From positions 1-38,171 of the forward strand of contig JABURT010000141.1 in assembly GCA_014762495.1 (NCBI GenBank): a stretch of DNA of 38,171 bases, in the 5' to 3' direction. The DNA comes from Gammaproteobacteria bacterium. Its GTDB lineage: Bacteria; Pseudomonadota; Gammaproteobacteria; Thiohalospirales; Thiohalospiraceae. The stretch's first letter is position 1. Each line of letters opens with the position of its first letter. Under the pieces are notes generated by a model. It searched no databases and was not told the origin of the DNA. It was given only the letters and a program-made list of their open reading frames with translations. Below, in pieces: positions 37,264 to 38,171 of the stretch. The position numbers and the translations under genes were made by a program.

Positions 37264-38171
37264 GATATCCCGGTTTATTCGTCATCGTGGCCATGGCGGC
37301 GTTGCTCGGTGCCTGTTCATCCAAGCCCGTTCGTGTGCCGACGCCCATCGAGCCCATTAACGCAAGCTTTACCCCCGAGTTGCTCTGGGAAACCCAGGTC
37401 GGTTCCGGGATCGGTGAATATTATCTGAGACTGATGCCGGCCGTAGGTGACAAAATACTCTATGTGGCCGACCACAGCGGTACATTGGCGGCATTGGAAC
37501 AGTCCACTGGTGAACGCCTATGGCAGGTCGATCTCGAACTGCCGATAACGGGCGGCGTGGGGATCGGCGCGGCGCGACTGTTCGTGACCACACGCGAGGG
37601 AAGGGTTGTTGCGCTCAGCACGGATGACGGTCATCAATTGTGGGAGTCATTGGTCTCCACCGAAGTGTTGTCTGTGCCCGTGAATGCGGGCAGTCATGTG
37701 CTGGTTCACACCACCGATGGCAAGTTGTTCGCGCTGGATTCCTCCACAGGCCGTGTACAGTGGACGTACGATCGCAGCGTCCCGGTACTCAACCTGCGTG
37801 GTACCAGCACACCGGTGGTGGCTCAGGGGGTCGTTTTTGATACCTTCAGTAGCGGTAAGCTCGCCGTCATGCAGTTACAGACCGGCAAGGTCTTGCTGGA
37901 ACAGGCCATGGCGATCCCTCAGGGCCGCTCTGATCTGGAACGTATGATTGATGCCGATGCCGGGCCCCTGCTGGATGGTAACGTAGTCTATGTCGCCACA
38001 TACCAGGGCCGCATAGTGGCCCTGAACCTGCAGACCGGTCGACAGTTATGGGAACGCAAGGCATCCGTCTATCAACCCATGGCAATCGATGATAAATATC
38101 TGTATGTCACCGATGCGGATGATGCTATTGTCGCCTACGACAAGCGTAGCGGGTCCCCCGTCTGGCGTAAT
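37260..38171 (+). CDS. bamB: Outer-membrane assembly lipoprotein BamB (3' end missing)
   Basis: BamB is a lipoprotein of the BAM complex that inserts barrel proteins into the outer membrane. The frame is open from a GTG that overlaps the yfgM stop to the window end, 304 codons of an expected 380 or so. The lipobox is LGAC at 16-19, lipidated at Cys19. PQQ-like beta-propeller repeats are seen: ILYVADHSGTLAALEQSTGE, RLFVTTREGRVVALSTDDG, VLVHTTDGKLFALDSSTGR, VVYVATYQGRIVALNLQTGR and LYVTDADDAIVAYDKRSG. No disruption is visible. Confidence 0.95.
   Translation, partial: MRYPGLFVIVAMAALLGACSSKPVRVPTPIEPINASFTPELLWETQVGSGIGEYYLRLMPAVGDKILYVADHSGTLAALEQSTGERLWQVDLELPITGGVGIGAARLFVTTREGRVVALSTDDGHQLWESLVSTEVLSVPVNAGSHVLVHTTDGKLFALDSSTGRVQWTYDRSVPVLNLRGTSTPVVAQGVVFDTFSSGKLAVMQLQTGKVLLEQAMAIPQGRSDLERMIDADAGPLLDGNVVYVATYQGRIVALNLQTGRQLWERKASVYQPMAIDDKYLYVTDADDAIVAYDKRSGSPVWRN

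Overview
The window is a gene-dense chromosomal segment of a non-enteric gammaproteobacterium with a moderately high G+C content. The evidence is the gene order. It carries queA-tgt-yajC-secD-secF, suhB facing away from trmJ, cysE-iscR-iscS-iscU-iscA-hscB-hscA-fdx-iscX followed by ndk-rlmN-pilW-hisS-yfgM-bamB, and pcnB-folK-panB-panC-panD. These neighbourhoods are typical of gammaproteobacteria. The cysE and ndk genes flanking isc resemble the Azotobacter arrangement more than the E. coli one. I cannot fix genus or family from this sequence. I see no insertion sequence, prophage, integron or CRISPR array.

Layout. 1-2036: an Fe-S oxidoreductase related to GlpC plus a DUF3501 protein. 2118-6752: a tightly overlapping pcnB-folK-deoxynucleoside kinase-panB-panC set, then panD with its own promoter. 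6820-9621 (minus): ppc, convergent with panD across a shared terminator. 9895-11544: pgi. 11616-15740 (minus): the least characterised part, a TraF-like outer-membrane barrel, a large Cys-anchored lipoprotein and a second, divergent barrel. 15898-15982 (minus): tRNA-Leu(CAA). 16061-21448: queA-tgt-yajC-secD-secF. 21507-23983 (minus): two small hypothetical genes, an NHL beta-propeller protein and suhB. 24156-24890: trmJ. 24937-32659: cysE and a complete ISC Fe-S cluster assembly operon with two cysteine desulfurase genes. 32939-38171: ndk, rlmN, pilW, hisS, yfgM and a bamB cut off by the window end.

How the genes work together. cysE makes O-acetylserine, the precursor of cysteine, which the desulfurases consume to supply sulfur to IscU. 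HscA, HscB, Fdx, IscA and IscX complete the pathway, and IscR is predicted to repress the operon through a box that overlaps the cysE stop codon. PanB, PanC and PanD supply pantothenate for coenzyme A. YajC-SecD-SecF, YfgM and BamB act in protein export and outer-membrane assembly, and PilW in type IV pilus assembly.

The most noteworthy points are the barrel-lipoprotein-barrel cluster, the tandem desulfurases, the cysE/IscR-box overlap, the structured 279-base gap before ndk, and two genes (pcnB, queA) whose -10 boxes lie so close to the ATG that their mRNAs may be leaderless. Every functional statement rests on reading motifs and gene order by eye; no database search was run.
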